A DNA stretch of 64,000 nt from Domibacillus epiphyticus (lineage in GTDB: Bacteria; Bacillota; Bacilli; Bacillales; Domibacillaceae): the NCBI RefSeq assembly GCF_001975785.1, contig NZ_MSFI01000005.1, positions 1 through 64,000 on the forward strand. Direction: 5' to 3'. The notes under the pieces are model-generated. The model did no database searches, was not told the DNA's origin, and saw nothing but the letters and a program-made list of their open reading frames with translations. How positions within the stretch are numbered: the first letter of the stretch is position 1; the number at the start of each line of letters is the position of its first letter. Made by a program: the position numbers and the translations under genes. Shown in pieces: positions 1-9,090 of this stretch.

Positions 1-44
1 TGCCTAATGAAATAACCGTGTCTAACTTTTAGGGGTCACTCCAT
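1..44 (-). mobile_element. Possible IS3-type insertion-sequence end
   Basis: Read on the minus strand from base 44, the sequence starts TGGAGTGACCCC and continues AAAAGTTAGACACGG. IS3-family (IS150-type) terminal repeats begin with TG and often look like this, with the transposase lying further left, outside the window. No transposase codons can be seen, so this is recognition by motif only. It could equally be chance intergenic sequence. Confidence 0.3.
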
Positions 45-59
45 AAAGGCCTCGCCCAT

Positions 60-378
60 ATCCGGGTTTTTTCGTTTTTAATAATGTAAACAGCCAGCTA
101 AGGAAGAGTGAGTTGTTTAGTAATAATCAAGTTTTTTAATAAAATCAAAAAATGAAACAGTATGCGAAAAAATATTCGCATATTCATTAATATCCTGTGA
201 ATCCATAAAAATAACACTTATAAAATAAGATTATAATTGTGCATGTTTTAAAATATCTTTCTATTGCTCCACATAGAAATCTTACTGAACACTTCTTTGC
301 TTCTTTTTCTTAGCTGAAAATTTTCACCCTCACGTAAGCTACAGTAATTAAGGGGACTGTATTGTTTTTGGGCATAGG
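60..378. other. AT-rich intergenic stretch before tlp
   Basis: No open frame with a ribosome binding site, no clear inverted repeat and no recognised RNA were seen. A forespore (sigma-G) promoter for tlp is expected near its right end but no convincing -35/-10 pair was found. Confidence 0.4.
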
Positions 379-438
379 TTGATGGCAAATGGGGACGCTA
401 TCACTTGTACGTCATTAAAAAATAAAGGAGGAATAGTG

Positions 439-678
439 ATGACGCGCAACAAACCAAAACCGGATGACCGGTCCGACAATGTAGAAAAGCTTCAGGAGAT
501 GGTGCAAAATACGATCGGAAATATTGAAGCAGCAGAGGAAACAATGGTTTTTGCTGATGGGCGGGAACGTGCTGCTATTAAAGCAAAAAACGAACGCCGT
601 GAAGAAAGTATCGCAGGCATGCGCAGCGAAATCGAGGATGAGGCTGCCGCACGGAAAAAGGGATATTCTCAAGAATAA
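439..678 (+). CDS. tlp: Small acid-soluble spore protein Tlp
   Basis: A 79-residue, very hydrophilic, charged protein that matches the Tlp family of minor small acid-soluble spore proteins. In Bacillus these are made in the forespore and packed into the spore core. Visible family features are the N-terminal NKPKPDDRSDNVEKLQ stretch, the central NTIGN and the E/A/K-rich helical C-terminus. The ATG at 439 is chosen over an upstream in-frame ATG at 379 because AAAGGAGG lies about 8 bases before it and Tlp proteins begin at this point. It stands alone, with a terminator following directly. Function is by family membership. Confidence 0.9.
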   Translation: MTRNKPKPDDRSDNVEKLQEMVQNTIGNIEAAEETMVFADGRERAAIKAKNERREESIAGMRSEIEDEAAARKKGYSQE

Positions 679-681
679 TTC

Positions 682-741
682 AAAAGGCTGTGACAGGAAG
701 ATGGAGAAAGGTTTTCTCCATTTTTCCATCAACAGCCTTTT
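682..741. terminator. Convergent terminator between tlp and nitroreductase
   Basis: Outer arms AAAAGGCTGT and ACAGCCTTTT enclose a second hairpin (ATGGAGAAA / TTTCTCCAT). T-rich ends on both strands suit termination of both facing genes. Confidence 0.8.
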
Positions 742-756
742 CGTTCTTCTTTTTCC

Positions 757-1326
757 TTACAGCCATTTCGTTTTTTCATCAAATGATGTTCTTGTCGAGG
801 GCTTCATTTTTTCCAGTGACACTTGATCTGGATACCCGATAAAGATATTTCCGATTATTTTTTTATTTTCCGGTGACCCAATAAACTGGTACATCCGTTC
901 ATCACGAACCATACCGACTCCTCTTGTTCTCCAAACAAATCCTAAACCTAATTCTTTAGCAGCCAGCCACATGGAATGGATAGCACAGCACACGGCATAT
1001 TCATTATCTTCTGACGCTTCGATATCACCTGGAACAACATCTGATGTGACAACAATATGTACTGGTGTATTTTTTAACACCTTTAAAGAACTTTCGACCA
1101 AGTTCGGTTTTGTCGGAAACCGTTCCTGCAAATATTCCATGGCGATTTTTTCATAATGTGCTTTTGCATTGCCTTTGATCACATAAAAGCTCCACGGTTC
1201 TCTCTTGCGATCATTCGGCGCCCAGGTCGCGGCTTCTAATAACACTTTTATTTTTTCATCTTCTACATCGCGGTCCGTATAGTCGCGAATGGCTCTGCGA
1301 TTTTTTAATTCAGATAAAATTGACAT
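757..1326 (-). CDS. Nitroreductase family flavoprotein
   Basis: A 189-residue single-domain nitroreductase, the usual size for this FMN-dependent, NAD(P)H-oxidising family. The N-terminal NRRAIRDYTDRDV segment gives the FMN-phosphate-binding basic residues, followed by the TWAPNDRKREPWSFYVI core. The end includes the GNIFIGYP strand. ATG at 1326 is preceded by GAAGGAGAG. The gene lies 58 bases after the riboswitch-controlled methyltransferase with no intrinsic terminator between them, so co-transcription is likely. The substrate is unknown. BluB, the cobalamin-pathway relative, belongs to the same superfamily, but its characteristic N-terminal motif was not recognised here. Confidence 0.85.
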   Translation of the reverse strand: MSILSELKNRRAIRDYTDRDVEDEKIKVLLEAATWAPNDRKREPWSFYVIKGNAKAHYEKIAMEYLQERFPTKPNLVESSLKVLKNTPVHIVVTSDVVPGDIEASEDNEYAVCCAIHSMWLAAKELGLGFVWRTRGVGMVRDERMYQFIGSPENKKIIGNIFIGYPDQVSLEKMKPSTRTSFDEKTKWL

Positions 1327-1384
1327 TAATTTCTCTCCTTCTAATAGCCTTTATGTTGCCTATGCAGTGAATGGCAGCTTTCCA

Positions 1385-2239
1385 TCAATAAAAGAGTGGG
1401 CTTGGGGTCCATGTGATAATGGCGGCATGAAACTTATGATCATAAAAATAGCTGCCGTTATCACAATATACATAAGGCTCAAGACTTTCCTTTAGGTGTT
1501 CTTGACGAACATTTGGTGACAATACTTTGCTAGTGCTTTTGTTAAGCAGCTCTTCAAAAGATGAAAATCGATATGTCTTCTTTAGCGGAATCATCCTGCA
1601 CTCAGCATAAATGCCTAACTCATATAACAGATTCAAAAGATCAATATAATCTCTCCGAGGCCATTTCATTTCGTACTGGTATTTTTGGTGAAGGTACACA
1701 TAATGAGGCTTTATTGGTCCTGTCGTCATTCCCAAAATAACAAGCCTTTTTGCATATTGATTCATCAGCCGAAGCGCCTGTTTGATCTCAAACATTCGAT
1801 AAAAGCAATTCATTCCGAAAATAACGTCATAGCTCTTATCACTTGAAAAATTCTCCCATTTCCCATGAAACATGTGGAGGTTTTTTAGCTTTTTTTCTTC
1901 AGAAGTTGTTTTAAGAAATGTCAAAACCGCCTCTGAACTATCGACAACTGTTAATGATTCTGCCCGTTCGGCTAAAGAAAACGTGTAATTTCCCGATCCT
2001 GGCCCGATTTCCAGCAGCTGGTCCTCTGCATGAATGAAGGGGACGATCGCTCTCATTATGTCCTGTGAATAAGCATCTGGTTTGGCGTCTCCTTGTTTTC
2101 GTTCGATAAAACACCTCCAAAAATGTTCCTCACACGTATCATCTACCATCCGCTCCGGCAGGTTTCCCTCCCAATCTTTCATTCTCTCCTGCCATTGCTC
2201 TTCAAAAAAGGATCGTTTATATGTTTCCTCCTTCACCAT
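1385..2239 (-). CDS. SAM-dependent class I methyltransferase under a B12 riboswitch
   Basis: A 284-residue protein with a Rossmann-type methyltransferase core: motif I LLEIGPGSGNY at about residues 75-85, an acidic motif II (LTVVDSS), and a following MFHGKWENF stretch. The N-terminal 70 residues are rich in aromatic and charged residues and carry a Cys-containing WRCF segment of unknown role. The start at 2239 is chosen because AGGAGGG sits 4-10 bases before this ATG; the longer in-frame extension would run into the leader terminator. A cobalamin riboswitch and terminator lie directly upstream, so the gene should be expressed when cobalamin is scarce. The methyl acceptor is not identifiable. 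Confidence 0.8.
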   Translation of the reverse strand: MVKEETYKRSFFEEQWQERMKDWEGNLPERMVDDTCEEHFWRCFIERKQGDAKPDAYSQDIMRAIVPFIHAEDQLLEIGPGSGNYTFSLAERAESLTVVDSSEAVLTFLKTTSEEKKLKNLHMFHGKWENFSSDKSYDVIFGMNCFYRMFEIKQALRLMNQYAKRLVILGMTTGPIKPHYVYLHQKYQYEMKWPRRDYIDLLNLLYELGIYAECRMIPLKKTYRFSSFEELLNKSTSKVLSPNVRQEHLKESLEPYVYCDNGSYFYDHKFHAAIITWTPSPLFY

Positions 2240-2263
2240 TACGCCCTCCTGTTCTGAAAACAC

Positions 2264-2292
2264 AAAAAACCCTTCCCGGAGAAGAAGAGTTT
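2264..2292 (-). terminator. Leader terminator of the cobalamin riboswitch
   Basis: On the minus strand AAACTCTTC pairs with GAAGGGTTT (one G-U) around an 8-base loop and runs into six Ts, 25 bases before the methyltransferase start. It sits between riboswitch and gene, as expected for premature termination when the ligand is bound. Confidence 0.75.
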
Positions 2293-2320
2293 CAATGACA
2301 ATTAAAATAAAGGCTCATAC

Positions 2321-2528
2321 GTCATTTCAACACTCCATCTCCCCGAGATTTGAAACTGAAATTCTGGCAGGTCTCCCGATTCATGCTTCTTCCTGCTTTG
2401 ACCCTTCCAGCATCTTTACCGCTTTTAATAAGCGCTGCGATGCAGTGGTTTTGTCATTTCGACCACATATACAGTGGCGGGGGCAGTCTTGGTTTTTCAC
2501 CAAGTTTTTTTTCAGTCTTGTAAATGAC
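2321..2528 (-). promoter_or_regulatory. Cobalamin (B12) riboswitch
   Basis: Read on the minus strand, the element shows the conserved cobalamin-riboswitch blocks in order. A hairpin CTTGGTG-AAAA-ACCAAG (2488-2504) is followed by the core ACTGCCCCCGCCACTGT (2471-2487) and the distal B12 box GGGAGACCTGCC (2366-2377). Outer arms GTCATTT (2522-2528) and AAATGAC (2321-2327) can close P1. A -10 hexamer TATAAT lies at 2544-2549, just before the 5' end. A terminator hairpin follows, so control is probably by transcription attenuation. The class is recognised with high confidence; the regulatory fold itself was not computed. Confidence 0.92.
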
Positions 2529-2863
2529 ACCAGCATTGCTAATATTATAGAATTCTCCCTTAAGAGGAAATTCAGTCTACTAAAATTATATACAGCCGCA
2601 ATTCATTAATCCAGCTGTTTTATTTTGTGATCATCTTTTTGGGTGGGATAGCTTTGGCTGTTTCTCCTCTATTTCAAAACTCTCCGGTCCCATGAGATGG
2701 AAAAAACATGTATGATGTTACTATAGAAAAGAACGATGCTCGTATTTTTATTCAGATCCCCAGCTTAAAAGCACATAGGAAAAAAGAAGTTTTAAAATAG
2801 GCTCATTAGTGGAATCATTAGATCCAACCCATTTATTTCTCAAAATTGGAGGAGGTACTCTTC

Positions 2864-4408
2864 ATGAAAAAAAAGGGCTTTATGTTAGGTGTCGATCTCG
2901 GCACAACAAGTACGAAGTCGGTTCTTTTTGCGACAGACGGCAAGGTTATCGCTCATCACACGATTGAATATCCACTTCTAACCCCGACTCCTTCAACCGC
3001 TGAGCAAAATCCAGATGAGATTTATACAGCGGTGCTTGGGACGATTAAAGAGACCATTCGGAAAAGCGCCGTTGCCCCACAAGATCTCCTTTGCATTTCA
3101 TTCAGTTCTGCCATGCACAGTGTCATTGCAGTGGATGAATCAGGAAAACCACTGACGAATTGCATGACGTGGGCTGACAATCGAAGTGCCGCATGGGCAA
3201 AAAAGATGAAAAATGAGCTAAACAGCCGTGAAATGTATTTTCGGACGGGCACACCGATTCATCCCATGTCTCCTTTAAGCAAAATTCGCTGGATAAAAGA
3301 AGAAATGCCCGATACATTTTCGAAAACAAAGAAGTTTATCTCCATTAAGGAATATGTATTTTTACGCCTATTTAACCAATTTATCGTCGACCATTCCATC
3401 GCTTCGGCAACCGGAATGCTTCACCTACATAACCTTGATTGGGATGAAGAAGCACTCCAGGCCGCCGGTATTACACCGGATCATCTATCGACACTCGTCC
3501 CAACGACACATTACATTCAAGGGCTTCATTGGGAAACCGCGGTGTTTCTCGGTATCCTTCCTTCTGTTCCATTTGTTGTCGGTGCAAATGACGGTGTTTT
3601 ATCGAACCTCGGTGTCAGTGCAATTGAACCGGGCGTTGTAGCTGTCACAATCGGCACAAGCGGCGCGATACGAACGGTGACTGACAAACCTGTCACAGAT
3701 CCAAAAGGGCGAACGTTCTGTTATGCATTAACCGAAAACCACTGGGTAATCGGTGGTCCAGTCAATAACGGCGGCATGACTTTCCGCTGGGTTCGCGATG
3801 TGATCGCCTCTGCGGAAGTTGAGACAGCGAAAAGTCTTGGCATCCATTCGTACGAGATGTTAACAAAAATCGCCGAACGCGTATCCCCCGGCGCAGACGG
3901 TCTATTATTTCATCCCTATTTAGCCGGTGAAAGGGCACCGTTATGGAATCCGGATGCAAGAGGGTCCTTTTTCGGATTAACACTGCACCATAAAAAAGAG
4001 CACATGATCCGCGCAGTGCTCGAAGGAGTTATATTTAATTTATACAATGTATTCCTCGCGCTTAAAGAACAAATCGGTGTTCCCCAAAAAGTGCTGGCTA
4101 CCGGGGGATTTGCCCGCTCTGCTTTATGGCGGCAAATGATGGCCGATATTTTTGACCAGGAAGTATCGGTGCCGGAAAGCTTCGAAAGTTCCTGTCTTGG
4201 CGCTGCGGTTCTTGGTTTGTATGCATTAAAAGAAATTGATTCTCTGAACGTTGTCTCCAAAATGGTTGGCGCAACATTTACACATGCACCTATTCAAGAA
4301 AACGTGGACATATACCGTGAACTTGTACCGATCTATTTGCGTGTTTCCCGTAAACTAAGTGAAGAATACACAGCAATTGCCGAATTTCAACGAAAAACAC
4401 TAGAATAA
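2864..4408 (+). CDS. gntK: Gluconokinase (FGGY family)
   Basis: A 514-residue FGGY carbohydrate kinase that matches Bacillus gluconokinase in length and sequence; it phosphorylates gluconate to 6-phosphogluconate for the pentose phosphate pathway. The N-terminal phosphate-1 loop is GVDLGTTSTKSVLF. The middle carries GTSGAIR, and the C-terminal ATPase half contains the LATGGFARS adenosine motif. ATG at 2864 has GGAGGAGG 8 bases upstream, so the in-frame ATG at 2846 is not used. In B. subtilis gntK sits in gntRKPZ; here no regulator, permease or dehydrogenase accompanies it. Other FGGY substrates (xylulose) are possible but less likely. Confidence 0.85.
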   Translation: MKKKGFMLGVDLGTTSTKSVLFATDGKVIAHHTIEYPLLTPTPSTAEQNPDEIYTAVLGTIKETIRKSAVAPQDLLCISFSSAMHSVIAVDESGKPLTNCMTWADNRSAAWAKKMKNELNSREMYFRTGTPIHPMSPLSKIRWIKEEMPDTFSKTKKFISIKEYVFLRLFNQFIVDHSIASATGMLHLHNLDWDEEALQAAGITPDHLSTLVPTTHYIQGLHWETAVFLGILPSVPFVVGANDGVLSNLGVSAIEPGVVAVTIGTSGAIRTVTDKPVTDPKGRTFCYALTENHWVIGGPVNNGGMTFRWVRDVIASAEVETAKSLGIHSYEMLTKIAERVSPGADGLLFHPYLAGERAPLWNPDARGSFFGLTLHHKKEHMIRAVLEGVIFNLYNVFLALKEQIGVPQKVLATGGFARSALWRQMMADIFDQEVSVPESFESSCLGAAVLGLYALKEIDSLNVVSKMVGATFTHAPIQENVDIYRELVPIYLRVSRKLSEEYTAIAEFQRKTLE

Positions 4409-4411
4409 ATA

Positions 4412-4445
4412 AATAACCGGTTGTCGTTATATACAACCGGTTATT
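4412..4445. terminator. Convergent terminator between gntK and bioW
   Basis: Perfect 13-base arms AATAACCGGTTGT and ACAACCGGTTATT with an 8-base loop, between converging genes. The minus-strand side runs into a T-rich tract. Confidence 0.8.
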
Positions 4446-4449
4446 CCCT

Positions 4450-5214
4450 TTATGTTAGCAGAACTGAAGTTTGTTCTAAATAAGCGATTAACGACTCTAT
4501 CTCTAGATCTTCTGCAACAAAAAATATGCGGCCACCGGCGAAATCCCCTTTTTCTTTTAAATGGGTAATTCGGACATATCCTTTTTCCCGACAAGAAACA
4601 TATCCTGTCACATATTCAGGATCATCTGACCAGCAAAGTTCAGCGACAAGAAAAGGGGCATGCGCAACCTTGGTCGCCAGAACAATCGCTTCCGCCACAC
4701 GCGGTGATGAAAGTTCTGGATGCATAGCAGACCATCGTGCATATCCTTCTTTGCTCCACCCCATTCGAGTCGCTCTTACCCCGCGCTCCCCTCGATAATC
4801 TAAACGTTCTCCGGTCAAAGCACTTACGATCATAGCTCCGCGCAAATCTGTCGTACTTTGCAACATCTGGATCCCTTTTTTAATTGCTTTCTCGGATACA
4901 CCGGCATTTTGTAAACACTTCGCAGCCTTTAGATGACCTTCTTCAACACTTTGCACCGCTATTGTGGAGACAGATAAAGGAGCAATACGGATGAGATGTT
5001 CAGCAGAGACTTTTTCAATGATGACTTGGATGAAATCAGCATCGCCTCTGCTATGTTGCAGCGCTTTTTGTACATATGTCCGAGCCGTCTCTTCCAACAC
5101 ACTCTTTGGGACCAGTGTCTCGCCACCGGAAATGTGAAAACCTCCCTGTTCATGAGGGCCCCCTTCTGCCGCTCTCATTCGAACGCTATACATTTCTTCG
5201 TACAAGCGTACCAC
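4450..5214 (-). CDS. bioW: 6-carboxyhexanoate-CoA ligase
   Basis: A 254-residue protein closely matching BioW, which activates pimelate to pimeloyl-CoA with ATP as the entry step of biotin synthesis in Bacillus. Family landmarks are YSVRMRA and HISGGE near the N-terminus, KALQHSRG, GVRATRMGW in the middle and AELCWSDDPEYVTGYV towards the end. GTG at 5214 is supported by AAGGAG a few bases upstream and overlaps the preceding gene by 29 bases, suggesting translational coupling. It is the last gene of the bioA-F-D-(S component)-W operon. Its presence implies biotin can be built from free pimelate. Confidence 0.93.
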   Translation of the reverse strand: MVRLYEEMYSVRMRAAEGGPHEQGGFHISGGETLVPKSVLEETARTYVQKALQHSRGDADFIQVIIEKVSAEHLIRIAPLSVSTIAVQSVEEGHLKAAKCLQNAGVSEKAIKKGIQMLQSTTDLRGAMIVSALTGERLDYRGERGVRATRMGWSKEGYARWSAMHPELSSPRVAEAIVLATKVAHAPFLVAELCWSDDPEYVTGYVSCREKGYVRITHLKEKGDFAGGRIFFVAEDLEIESLIAYLEQTSVLLT

Positions 5215-5680
5215 CCCGCTCCTTTTTTACACGCCTTAACATACGATACAAAGGATAAACACTGACCGCGGTGAAAATCATACCCGGCAATGATTGCATT
5301 ACAAGTGGCCAGAAAGGCAGCCCGACTGTTATTGACAGAACCCATCTCGCCGCCGCTGTACCAATTGGACCTGCTAACACAAGAATCGGAAGAGAATGTC
5401 CAAGAAGGGCAACGATTCCTCCTGCTACAATTCTAAAAACCATTGATATTTCAACATGAAGCAGGTTATGGATACCGAGAAGCATTAATAGAAGGCTGGC
5501 AATGATGCCGGCGGTCATATATCGCCAAAATCCAAAAACAGCGGCAATGGCAACCGCGAGTGGAGCGGAGAGCTGAAAATCAGAACCTGGAAAGCCAGCT
5601 GGAATTTTTAAAGAACCGATTATGGCAATCATCGCTGCTAATAACGACACTTCCGTAATGGTATAAACGTTGGTTTTCAT
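5186..5680 (-). CDS. Membrane protein resembling an ECF transporter S component
   Basis: A 164-residue hydrophobic protein with about five membrane segments and a basic C-terminal tail (RMLRRVKKERGG). The size, the N-terminal TEVSLLAAMIAIIGSLK helix and the small-residue packing resemble substrate-binding (S) components of energy-coupling-factor vitamin transporters. It lies inside the biotin operon between bioD and bioW and is therefore under the same BirA control. Because bioW follows directly, import of pimelate, another biotin precursor or biotin itself is plausible, but this is inference from position. It is not an obvious BioY. Confidence 0.65.
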   Translation of the reverse strand: MKTNVYTITEVSLLAAMIAIIGSLKIPAGFPGSDFQLSAPLAVAIAAVFGFWRYMTAGIIASLLLMLLGIHNLLHVEISMVFRIVAGGIVALLGHSLPILVLAGPIGTAAARWVLSITVGLPFWPLVMQSLPGMIFTAVSVYPLYRMLRRVKKERGGTLVRRNV

Positions 5681-5704
5681 GATAAACCGTCCTTCATTTT
5701 CTTC

Positions 5705-6400
5705 TCAACATGTAATTTGGATCTGATCCCATTTGATCGATTTCCTGACTGTTTCTAATACTTTTTCCCGAGAGTCCAGACCATCAATCCACGGGACGAC
5801 ACCCAGTACCGGAATCCCACTATAAGATTGAATCATATCCGGATTGGAACGTTCCGAAATACCCGCCATTTCTTCTCGATATCCGGATATGATCACGCCC
5901 GCTACCTGTATTCCTCGCTGCATGGCGTAGTCAATCGTCAAGAGAGTGTGGTTAACAGTCCCTAAATTTGGCCTTGCGACGATAACCAGCGGAAGCTCAA
6001 ACATCTTTGCCGCATCCACTACTAGACCATCGTGAACGTAAGGAACAGCAAGACCACCAGCTCCCTCAACAATCATGAACTCATGTTTCTCCTTCAGATG
6101 GACATATCCTTTTTGAAGATCATGTAAAGTGACCTTTTGTCCAGCTCTGTTCAATGCCAGAATCGGAGCAAGAGGTTCCTCTAATGCATATGGACAAATA
6201 TCCTCCACTGGATCCTCTACTCCGGACAGCCCTTTTAATCTTGCCGCATCCCCTTCGGAATGGTGGACAAGGTGCCCGCTTTGGACAGGTTTATATACTC
6301 CAACATCATACCCCTTTTCCCGTAAAACTCCGGCTATTCCTCCGGCGATGATGGTTTTCCCGATATCGGTATCCGTACCCGTTATGAAATAACCGTTCAT
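5705..6400 (-). CDS. bioD: ATP-dependent dethiobiotin synthetase
   Basis: A 231-residue BioD. It closes the ureido ring of dethiobiotin from 7,8-diaminopelargonate, CO2 and ATP. The P-loop is GTDTDIGKT at residues 7-15, followed by YKPVQSG. The MIVEGAGGLAVPY block (substrate and Mg binding) lies mid-protein and ARPNLGTVNHTLLT follows, all characteristic of the family. It starts 3 bases after bioF with a G-rich Shine-Dalgarno, so the genes are tightly coupled. Confidence 0.94.
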   Translation of the reverse strand: MNGYFITGTDTDIGKTIIAGGIAGVLREKGYDVGVYKPVQSGHLVHHSEGDAARLKGLSGVEDPVEDICPYALEEPLAPILALNRAGQKVTLHDLQKGYVHLKEKHEFMIVEGAGGLAVPYVHDGLVVDAAKMFELPLVIVARPNLGTVNHTLLTIDYAMQRGIQVAGVIISGYREEMAGISERSNPDMIQSYSGIPVLGVVPWIDGLDSREKVLETVRKSIKWDQIQITC

Positions 6401-6403
6401 GTT

Positions 6404-7570
6404 TTATTCCCCCTGTATCAACGGAGCCATCTTTTTGAACACTTCGATGACTTTTTTTATTTGTTCGTCTTGATGGGTTGCCATAACCGTAAATCGTATA
6501 CGCGATGTCCCGGATGGAACTGTCGGAGGGCGAATGGCCGGCGCGAAAATGCCATTTTCATATAATGTTCTTGATAAGAACAAAGCCTTTTCCGGCTCCC
6601 CGCAAATAATGGCGAGAATCGGTGTTTCCCCTCCCCATACGGTGTAGCCCAAAGATGTTAATTCATCATAAAGGTGCTTGCTTATTTCTCTCAAACGCAC
6701 CCTTCTCTCGTCCTCGGACGGAATAATATCGATGGCAGCCAGGGCACTTGCGATTACTCCTGCTGGCAAAGAAGTGGAGAAAATAAACGGTCTTGCTTTG
6801 TTTATAAGATAATCAATTAATGATTGGCCTCCGGCAATGTACCCTCCTTCCGCTCCCACAGCTTTCGAGAGTGTGCCCATCTGGATAACAGCCTTGTCCT
6901 TCAAACCAAAATGCTCAACCGTTCCACTGCCATCTTTGCCTAATACACCTGTTGCATGTGCGTCATCGACCATAACCACTGCATCATACCGCTCTGCAAG
7001 ATCTACAATGCCAGGCAAAGGGGCAATATCACCATCCATGGAGAACACCCCATCGGTGACAATGAGCCGTTTGCGATAGTGGGACGTTTGCTGAAGTTTT
7101 AATTCCAAATCCTTCAAATCAGCATGACGATAGATGATGGTTTCCGCTCGTGATAAACGGCAGCCATCAATAATACTTGCATGATTCATTTCATCCGATA
7201 AAATCACATCATCCCCGCCAACAAGTGTCGTTAAAGCTGCCAGGTTGGCCATATATCCTGTGTTAAATACAACGGCAGCTTCCGTTTTTTTAAACCGGGC
7301 CAGCCTCTTTTCCAGTTCTTCGTGGACAGTCGTATTTCCTGTGGTTAATCTTGACCCAGTTGAGCCTGCTCCATAACACTGTGTCGCCTGGATTGAAGAT
7401 TGGATTAGGCGATCGTCATGAGCGAGTCCTAAGTAATTATTGGATGAAAACAGCAGCATTTTTTTTCCGTTCACCATCGCATAGCCCCGGTCATTCAAGG
7501 ATTCAACTGTTTGCATCTGACGATAAAGTCCGTTTTCTTTGATCAGCTGGATCTCTTGTTCCCAACTCAC
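6404..7570 (-). CDS. bioF: 8-amino-7-oxononanoate synthase
   Basis: A 388-residue PLP enzyme of the alpha-oxoamine synthase family; it condenses pimeloyl-CoA with L-alanine. Visible motifs are [10 protein letters not shown] near the N-terminus, [12 protein letters not shown], the aspartate region [12 protein letters not shown], and [12 protein letters not shown] carrying the PLP lysine. The GTG start overlaps the bioA stop (GTGA), with GAGGTT upstream inside bioA, so it is translationally coupled. Length is normal. Confidence 0.95.
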   Translation of the reverse strand: MSWEQEIQLIKENGLYRQMQTVESLNDRGYAMVNGKKMLLFSSNNYLGLAHDDRLIQSSIQATQCYGAGSTGSRLTTGNTTVHEELEKRLARFKKTEAAVVFNTGYMANLAALTTLVGGDDVILSDEMNHASIIDGCRLSRAETIIYRHADLKDLELKLQQTSHYRKRLIVTDGVFSMDGDIAPLPGIVDLAERYDAVVMVDDAHATGVLGKDGSGTVEHFGLKDKAVIQMGTLSKAVGAEGGYIAGGQSLIDYLINKARPFIFSTSLPAGVIASALAAIDIIPSEDERRVRLREISKHLYDELTSLGYTVWGGETPILAIICGEPEKALFLSRTLYENGIFAPAIRPPTVPSGTSRIRFTVMATHQDEQIKKVIEVFKKMAPLIQGE

Positions 7571-8937
7571 GATTCTGTAACCTCTTGGATCGATTGATAG
7601 AGTATATCGAGCATTGCTTCAAGTTCCTCCTTTGTTGAAGCAAGCGGCGGCATAAAGACGACCACGTTGCCAAGAGGGCGAATCAGCATGCCTAATTCTT
7701 TCGCGCGCGTGCACACCTGAACTCCAACCCGCTCGGTCCATTCATAAGGTTCCTTCGTTTCTCGATCGACGACAAGTTCAAGACCGATCATAAACCCTTT
7801 TTGCCGAATATCACCCACATGTGAGAGCTTGCTGAATTCCTGCAATCGACTCGCAATATAACGGGACTGCTGCTGAACTTCGTGGATTAAATTTTTCTCT
7901 TCCATTAAATCTAAGTTCGCAATAGCTGCTGCACACCCAAGCTGGTTTCCTGTGTAGCTATGGCCGTGGAAAAACGTTTTTTGATCTTCATAGTCCCCGA
8001 GAAACGCTTCATAAATTTCGTCTGTCGCCACCGTGATCGCAACAGGCAGATAACCGCCTGTAAGACCTTTCCCCGCCGTCAAAATGTCAGGCGTTACCTC
8101 TTCATGATTGCAGGCAAATAAACGTCCGGTACGTCCAAACCCTGTTGCTACTTCATCGGCAATCATCAACACGTTGTATTTCGTGCAAAGCTCACGAACA
8201 CCTCTTAAATAACCATCTGGCATGACAATGATGCCGCTGGCTCCTTGAACAACCGGTTCAATAATCAATGCCGCTGTTTCGTGATGATGTGCTTGAAGTG
8301 TCTTTTCTAATTCATCCAGGAAGAACGCCGTTTGCGTCTCGTCATCACCGGTTATAGGTGAACGGTATATGTATGGATACGGAACATGGATCGGGCTAAA
8401 AAGGAGATTGGAGTATGTATGACGGTAAATATCAATGGCTCCAACTGAAACAGCGCCAATTGTGTCTCCATGATAGGCTTCCTTCATTGTGATAAAGCGC
8501 TGCTTTTGCGGCTGCCCTTTATGCTGCCAGTATTGAAACGCCATTTTAATCGCAATCTCAACGGCTGTTGCGCCGGCATCCGAGTAAAATACTTTCGCCA
8601 GTCCTGGAGGCATTAGATGTATGAGTTTCTCAGCAAGAAGAACTGCGGGTACATTCGCCATCCCAAGCATGGTAGAATGTGCAATTTTTTCTAATTGGCC
8701 ACGGATTGCCTGATCTATTTCTGGCACCCGGTGACCATGGACATTGAGCCAGATGGAGGAAACACCATCCCAATATTCATTGCCCCGGACATCCTGAAGC
8801 TTCCGGCCATCCCCACCGGCAATGATGACTGGATCGCCCTCAATGTATTCTTTCATCTGTGTAAAAGGGTGCCAAACATATCGCTTATTTTTTTCAGCCA
8901 ATTCATCATAATTTAGCAATGGTTCCTCACTCCTCAT
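7567..8937 (-). CDS. bioA: Adenosylmethionine-8-amino-7-oxononanoate aminotransferase
   Basis: A 456-residue class III aminotransferase of the BioA type, which makes 7,8-diaminopelargonate. Motifs include [13 protein letters not shown] at the N-terminus, which is diagnostic for BioA, then [31 protein letters not shown], and [12 protein letters not shown] with the PLP lysine. It is the first gene of the operon; a BirA operator lies just upstream. The Bacillus enzyme uses lysine as amino donor instead of SAM; which donor is used here cannot be told from sequence. Confidence 0.95.
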   Translation of the reverse strand: MRSEEPLLNYDELAEKNKRYVWHPFTQMKEYIEGDPVIIAGGDGRKLQDVRGNEYWDGVSSIWLNVHGHRVPEIDQAIRGQLEKIAHSTMLGMANVPAVLLAEKLIHLMPPGLAKVFYSDAGATAVEIAIKMAFQYWQHKGQPQKQRFITMKEAYHGDTIGAVSVGAIDIYRHTYSNLLFSPIHVPYPYIYRSPITGDDETQTAFFLDELEKTLQAHHHETAALIIEPVVQGASGIIVMPDGYLRGVRELCTKYNVLMIADEVATGFGRTGRLFACNHEEVTPDILTAGKGLTGGYLPVAITVATDEIYEAFLGDYEDQKTFFHGHSYTGNQLGCAAAIANLDLMEEKNLIHEVQQQSRYIASRLQEFSKLSHVGDIRQKGFMIGLELVVDRETKEPYEWTERVGVQVCTRAKELGMLIRPLGNVVVFMPPLASTKEELEAMLDILYQSIQEVTES

Positions 8938-8943
8938 CCTTTT

Positions 8944-8972
8944 TGTTAACCTAAATAATTATTAGGTTAACA
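8944..8972. promoter_or_regulatory. BirA (biotin repressor) operator
   Basis: Perfect 11-base inverted repeat TGTTAACCTAA / TTAGGTTAACA with a 7-base spacer, located just upstream of bioA. GTTAAC-type palindromes with this layout are the known binding sites of the biotin protein ligase/repressor BirA in Firmicutes, so the whole bio operon should be repressed when biotin is plentiful. Confidence 0.9.
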
Positions 8973-9090
8973 TTAAAAAAATGATACCACGAATAAATGA
9001 AATTTCCAATACTATTCCTTAAGAAGGAAAAGAATTTGTCCTATCCGTTGCTGGCGGCGTGCTAACGGACGGATTCTGACCCACTTCGGC

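Noticed and set aside
757-1326. Calling the nitroreductase BluB (dimethylbenzimidazole synthase)
   Set aside because: Tempting because of the B12 riboswitch, but the length and the N-terminal NRRAIRDY motif fit ordinary nitroreductases, and the BluB signature was not found.
2082-2609. 175-residue open frame on the plus strand across the riboswitch
   Set aside because: It lies opposite the methyltransferase and riboswitch, has no supported start, and its content resembles no protein.
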